From Paraburkholderia aromaticivorans (lineage in GTDB: Bacteria; Pseudomonadota; Gammaproteobacteria; Burkholderiales; Burkholderiaceae), in NCBI RefSeq assembly GCF_012689525.1, contig NZ_CP051515.1, forward strand, positions 992,001-1,056,000: DNA of 64,000 nt, read 5' to 3'. A program made the position numbers and the translations under genes. Positions 60,399 through 64,000 of this stretch are shown here, one piece after another; the first letter of the stretch is position 1; each line of letters begins with the position of its first letter. Under the pieces are notes generated by a model. It made no database searches. It saw only the letters and a program-made list of their open reading frames with translations, and had not been told where the DNA came from.

Positions 60399-62354
60399 AT
60401 GAGCGACACGATTCGTCTGGACGGCCGCGTGCTGTACCTGTCTCAGGACCCCACGGTGATCGAGGCGCAACTCGCCGGCGAGAACTTCACGCGCGCCACG
60501 GCCGGCCCGCTGCGCGACAACGTCTCCACCGACGAGATCACGCCGGTTACCGTCATGCTCACGTACGACGAGCGCCTTGGCCAGTATCCGTACGTCGGCT
60601 TCAAGGCCGGCGAGCGCATGCCGATCGGCCGCGATGCGGTGAAGAACGGCGGCTTCCAGGTGACGGTGGCGGGCAAGCGCTACGGCAAGGGATCGTCGCG
60701 CGAATCGAGTCCGTTGGCGGAACTCTCGGCCGGTATCCGGCTGATCGTCGCGGAAAGCTTCGAGCGGATCTATCAGCAGAACTGCGACAACATCGGCATT
60801 CTCACCACCACGGATTTCTCCGTGCTCGATCGTTTGACCGCGGGAGAGGCGGTGCCGATCGACGAATTTCTCGAAGGACGCGACGCGCTCACGCAGCAGA
60901 TCATTCGCAGCGGCGGGCTGCTCCCGTACAGCAAGTTCGCCGACTGGCCCGCGCCGCGCGCGGGCGATAGCGCTCACGCCAACGTAGCGCAGGCCGCGGA
61001 GCCGAAGACGCTGGTCGAGAAGATCATCGAACGGCATCTGCATCCGGGCAGCGTCGGCGCGCAGCGCGGCGACGGCGTGTTCATCGCCGCGGACTGGCGC
61101 TTCAGCCACGATTACTTCACCGGCATGTGCGCGCATCTGATGCATCGCGCGTTCGGCAAGCCGGCGCCGCTGCATGCGCCGGATCACATCATCGCGTTCC
61201 AGGATCATCTGGTGCTCGCATCGCAGAGCATTCCGCACGTGCGCGACGGTCTGCTGCCGGGCGTCGCCAATCTGATGGAAGGGCATACGTCGTTCTCGCG
61301 TGACTATCCGGTGCGCTCGCACGGCGCGCTCGACAGCATGCCGGGCTCCGAAGGCATCTGTCACGCGTTGATGGCCGAGCAATACGCGTTGCCGGGGCAG
61401 GTGGCGTGCGGCACCGATTCGCATACGCCGCATTCGGGCGCGCTCGGCTGCCTCGCGTTTGGTGCGGGCGCAACGGAAATCGCCAATAGCTGGGTGACGG
61501 GCTACGTGCGCTGCAAAGTGCCGGAGACTTGGCGCATCGAAATCAGCGGTCATTTGCGCGACGGCGTGACCGCGAAGGACGTGGTGCTGCATCTGCTGCA
61601 GAGGGATGCGATCCGCTCGGGCGGCGCGATCGGCCTCGTGTTCGAATACGGCGGCGCGGCGGTGCGCGCGATGTCGATCGACGAGCGCGCGACCTTGACC
61701 AACATGGTCGCGGAACTGGGCGGCTTCACGGGCATCGTCGAACCGGACGAACGCACGGTGGCGTTTCTCAAAGAACGGCGCGGCGTCGATTTCACCCTTG
61801 AAAACTGGATGAAAAGCGATGCGGGCGCCACTTATCGCGACACGATCCGTATCGATGCAAGTGCAATCGAGCCGATGCTCGCGCGTCCCGGCGATCCCGG
61901 CAATGGCGTGCCGGCGCCGCAACTGGAACAGGATGTCGCCATCGATATCGCTTACGGTGGTTCATGCACGGCAGGCAAGCGCGAAGACTTCGATTTCTAT
62001 CACGAGGTGCTGCGCTGGGGCGTCGAGCAAGGTCTTAGCGTGCCCGAGGGGACGCGTCTCTACTTGCAATTCGGCACCATGGCGGTGCGCGCGTATTGTG
62101 AGGAGCGCGGCTATTTGCCGGTCTTCGAGCGCGCGGGCGTGACGCTCGTCATGCCGGGCTGCGGGTCGTGCGCGAATTGCGGGCCGGGCCAATCGGCCGA
62201 GGCGGACGAAGTGACGATCAGCGCGATCAACCGCAATTTCCCGGGCCGTTCGGGGCCGGGCAATGTGTGGCTCGCAAGTCCGTACACGGTGGCGGCGAGC
62301 GCGCTGACCGGAAAAATCATGACCTTCGAACAATTGAAGCGCGCACGCAGCTAG
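60399..62354 (+). CDS. Aconitase-family hydratase, swivel domain first
   Basis: 651 aa. Unusual order: the small swivel domain comes first (about 5-200; YGKGSSRESSPLAELSAGIR, AESFERIYQQNCDNIGIL), then the catalytic large domain (about 210-651) with CGTDSHTPHSGALGC and the [4Fe-4S] ligands GGSCTAGK (Cys523) and GCGSCANCGPG (Cys588 and Cys591). The large-domain spacing matches LeuC-type dehydratases; canonical aconitase A/IPM fusions put the swivel last, while AcnB puts it first. It hydrates/dehydrates a tricarboxylic or hydroxy-acid. With a LysR regulator before and a MFS importer after, it probably catabolises one. ATG 60399 follows CAGGAGAGTGCAT. Confidence 0.92.
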   Translation: MSDTIRLDGRVLYLSQDPTVIEAQLAGENFTRATAGPLRDNVSTDEITPVTVMLTYDERLGQYPYVGFKAGERMPIGRDAVKNGGFQVTVAGKRYGKGSSRESSPLAELSAGIRLIVAESFERIYQQNCDNIGILTTTDFSVLDRLTAGEAVPIDEFLEGRDALTQQIIRSGGLLPYSKFADWPAPRAGDSAHANVAQAAEPKTLVEKIIERHLHPGSVGAQRGDGVFIAADWRFSHDYFTGMCAHLMHRAFGKPAPLHAPDHIIAFQDHLVLASQSIPHVRDGLLPGVANLMEGHTSFSRDYPVRSHGALDSMPGSEGICHALMAEQYALPGQVACGTDSHTPHSGALGCLAFGAGATEIANSWVTGYVRCKVPETWRIEISGHLRDGVTAKDVVLHLLQRDAIRSGGAIGLVFEYGGAAVRAMSIDERATLTNMVAELGGFTGIVEPDERTVAFLKERRGVDFTLENWMKSDAGATYRDTIRIDASAIEPMLARPGDPGNGVPAPQLEQDVAIDIAYGGSCTAGKREDFDFYHEVLRWGVEQGLSVPEGTRLYLQFGTMAVRAYCEERGYLPVFERAGVTLVMPGCGSCANCGPGQSAEADEVTISAINRNFPGRSGPGNVWLASPYTVAASALTGKIMTFEQLKRARS

Positions 62355-62475
62355 AATGCTGGCCGGACCTTGGGCCCGGCATCATGGTGCGTATGACGCG
62401 CGAAAGTACAAGAGGCCGGCGAGACCGGTCCAGCGAGCCCTATCGTTTCGCGAGTATCACCAGGAGACAAACAAC

Positions 62476-63942
62476 ATGGCATCCCCCGATCACGCCGGCT
62501 CCGTCGCGAAGAAAAGCGGCGGCGCGGCGCATTCCGATAGCACAGCCAATCGCGCCGCTGCGGCCGCGCCGCTCGACGCCGGCAGCATTTCCGCGCGCCT
62601 CGACCGGCTGCCCGCCACGCGTTCCGTGTGGAAGCTGGTGGTGCTGCTGAGCCTCGGCTTCTTCTTCGAACTCTACGATTTGCTGTACTCCGGCTACGTC
62701 GCGCCGGGCCTCGTCAAAAGCGGTCTGCTGAGCGCGACCACGCACGGCCTGTTCGGCTCGACCGGCGTCGCGAGTTTCATCGCGGCGCTGTTCAGCGGCC
62801 TCTTTATCGGCACGATCGCGTGCGGCTTTCTGGCGGATCGCTTCGGACGCCGCGCCGTGTTCACGTATTCGCTGCTGTGGTACACGGCGGCCAATGTCGT
62901 GATGGCGTTTCAGGAAACGGCGACCGGGTTGAATTTCTGGCGCTTCGTGGCAGGGGTCGGCATCGGCGTCGAACTGGTGACGATCGGCACGTACATCTCC
63001 GAGCTGGTGCCTAAACAGATTCGCGGCCGCGCGTTCGCCTGCGAGCAGGCGGTTGGCTTTACGGCTGTGCCGGTGGTGGCGTTCCTCTCGTATCTGCTGG
63101 TGCCGCGCACGTTGCTCGGCTTGGACGGTTGGCGCTGGGTCGTGCTGATCGGCGCGCACGGTGCGCTGTTCGTATGGTGGATCCGTCGCTCGTTGCCGGA
63201 AAGCCCGCGCTGGCTCGCACAGCAAGGACGTCTTGCCGAAGCCGATCGCGTGATGACCGAACTCGAAGCGAAGGTGCGCCGCGAATACGGCCGCGAGTTG
63301 CCGCCGCCCGCGCCGCCGGCGCCGGTTGCACCGCGCGGCAGCTTCCGCGATATGTGGGTGCCGCCGTATCGCAGCCGTACGCTGATGATGACGATCTTCA
63401 ATATCTTCCAGACCGTGGGCTTCTACGGCTTTGCGAACTGGGTGCCGACGCTGCTGATCAAGCAGGGCATTACGATCACCACGAGCCTGATGTATTCGAG
63501 CGTGATCGCTTTGGCGGCGCCAGTAGGTCCGGTTATCGGGCTTTTCATCGGCGACCGGTTCGAGCGCAAGACCGTGATCGTGGTGATGGCTGGTGTGAAC
63601 ATCGTCTGCGGCTTGTGGTTCAGTCAGGCGGCGGGCGCGGTGTTGCTGGTGAGTCTCGGCGTGTGTCTGACGCTCGCCGGCAACATCATTTCGTACAGCT
63701 ACCACGCGTATCAGACTGAGCTTTTTCCGACCAGCATTCGCGCACGCGCGGTAGGGTTCGTCTATTCATGGAGCCGTTTTTCCGCGATCTTCACAGCGTT
63801 TCTGATTGCCGCTGTGTTGAAGCAGTTTGGCACCACTGGTGTTTTCGTCTTTATCGCTGGGGCGATGCTGATCGTCATGCTGGCAATCGGGTTGATGGGA
63901 CCGCGCACGAAGGGTATTGAGCTGGAAAAAATATCTCAGTAG
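62476..63942 (+). CDS. MFS transporter (sugar/organic-acid type)
   Basis: 488 aa. N-terminal Ala/Ser-rich cytoplasmic tail (about 1-45), then 12 TM helices with MFS motifs: LADRFGRRAVF, GVGIGVELVTIGTYISELVP, GDRFERKTVIV and YQTELFPTSIRARAVGFVYS. This resembles metabolite:H+ symporters (aromatic acid/sialate/sugar type). It follows the aconitase-family gene by 121 bp and probably imports its substrate. Start follows CAGGAGACAAACAAC. Confidence 0.92.
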   Translation: MASPDHAGSVAKKSGGAAHSDSTANRAAAAAPLDAGSISARLDRLPATRSVWKLVVLLSLGFFFELYDLLYSGYVAPGLVKSGLLSATTHGLFGSTGVASFIAALFSGLFIGTIACGFLADRFGRRAVFTYSLLWYTAANVVMAFQETATGLNFWRFVAGVGIGVELVTIGTYISELVPKQIRGRAFACEQAVGFTAVPVVAFLSYLLVPRTLLGLDGWRWVVLIGAHGALFVWWIRRSLPESPRWLAQQGRLAEADRVMTELEAKVRREYGRELPPPAPPAPVAPRGSFRDMWVPPYRSRTLMMTIFNIFQTVGFYGFANWVPTLLIKQGITITTSLMYSSVIALAAPVGPVIGLFIGDRFERKTVIVVMAGVNIVCGLWFSQAAGAVLLVSLGVCLTLAGNIISYSYHAYQTELFPTSIRARAVGFVYSWSRFSAIFTAFLIAAVLKQFGTTGVFVFIAGAMLIVMLAIGLMGPRTKGIELEKISQ

Positions 63943-63959
63943 CCTGGAGAGACGAGTCT

Positions 63960-64000
63960 GTGAAAAGACTGCTTACGGCAGCCGTAAAATCGCTCTCATT
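63960..64000 (+). CDS. Partial gene at window edge, possible signal peptide
   Basis: GTG at 63960 opens a frame VKRLLTAAVKSLS that looks like the start of a signal peptide (basic residues then hydrophobic), preceded by GGAGAGACGA. The rest lies outside the window, so the identity is unknown. Confidence 0.35.
   Translation, partial: MKRLLTAAVKSLS

Overview
The window looks like chromosomal DNA of a GC-rich betaproteobacterium, most probably Paraburkholderia/Burkholderia. The signs are the codon usage, general 16-strand-type porins, a DUF4148 exported protein, many LysR, GntR and DeoR regulators, and a complete Tad/Flp pilus locus. I saw no rRNA, tRNA, CRISPR array, transposase or prophage gene. 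All identifications come from reading protein motifs by eye; no search was run.

Layout: (1) 0.3-3.1 kb holds a compact three-gene set: a cyclic-nucleotide-binding protein whose C-terminal half resembles the FliG rotor domain, then a MotA-type and a MotB-type stator protein. No flagellar gene is in view. (2) 3.1-7 kb is a stress-type cluster (DUF4148 protein, thioredoxin-fold protein, GFA protein, small ORF, OmpR/EnvZ-type pair). Two copies of a three-element repeat built on 11-bp direct repeats lie between its genes. (3) 7-11.3 kb has a thioredoxin-reductase-like flavoprotein with a cNMP domain, divergent from an exported beta-propeller protein, with a 12-bp perfect inverted repeat between them. 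(4) 11.5-21.7 kb is sugar and carbon catabolism: split transketolase, MFS, SDR and a LysR regulator, then a CUT2 sugar ABC transporter and an amidohydrolase. (5) 21.8-23.1 kb has RidA and a metallophosphatase, followed by about 1.4 kb with no convincing gene.

(6) 24.1-37.3 kb is the Tad pilus operon: flp, prepilin peptidase, cpaB, secretin, lipoprotein, tadZ, tadA, tadB, tadC, tadE, tadF and tadG. It starts behind a sigma-54-like promoter and a long leader. A fatty-acid-hydroxylase/desaturase-type enzyme sits inside it and an isoprenylcysteine-methyltransferase-like enzyme at its end. (7) 37.3-46.4 kb holds a DeoR-MFS pair, a likely metal (copper?) uptake operon (DUF2946, TonB receptor, PepSY protein with a His/Met-rich loop) and a TPR-glycosyltransferase. 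(8) 46.4-49.7 kb is decaying DNA: a truncated dehydrogenase and a truncated porin flank a LysR protein with two tandem HTH domains and a GntR regulator. (9) 49.8-52.7 kb has a CMD-family protein, an XRE regulator and a porin. (10) 52.8-56.7 kb is a membrane-bound gluconate/alcohol-dehydrogenase-type operon (TAT small subunit, GMC flavoprotein, triheme cytochrome c) behind a LacI-type operator. (11) 57.1-64 kb has a DUF1330 protein, a serine hydrolase, a LysR regulator, an aconitase-family hydratase with the swivel domain first, and an MFS transporter.

The strongest candidate for an undescribed system is the cNMP sensor/FliG-like/MotA/MotB operon at the left end. It looks like a rotor-and-stator force generator under second-messenger control.
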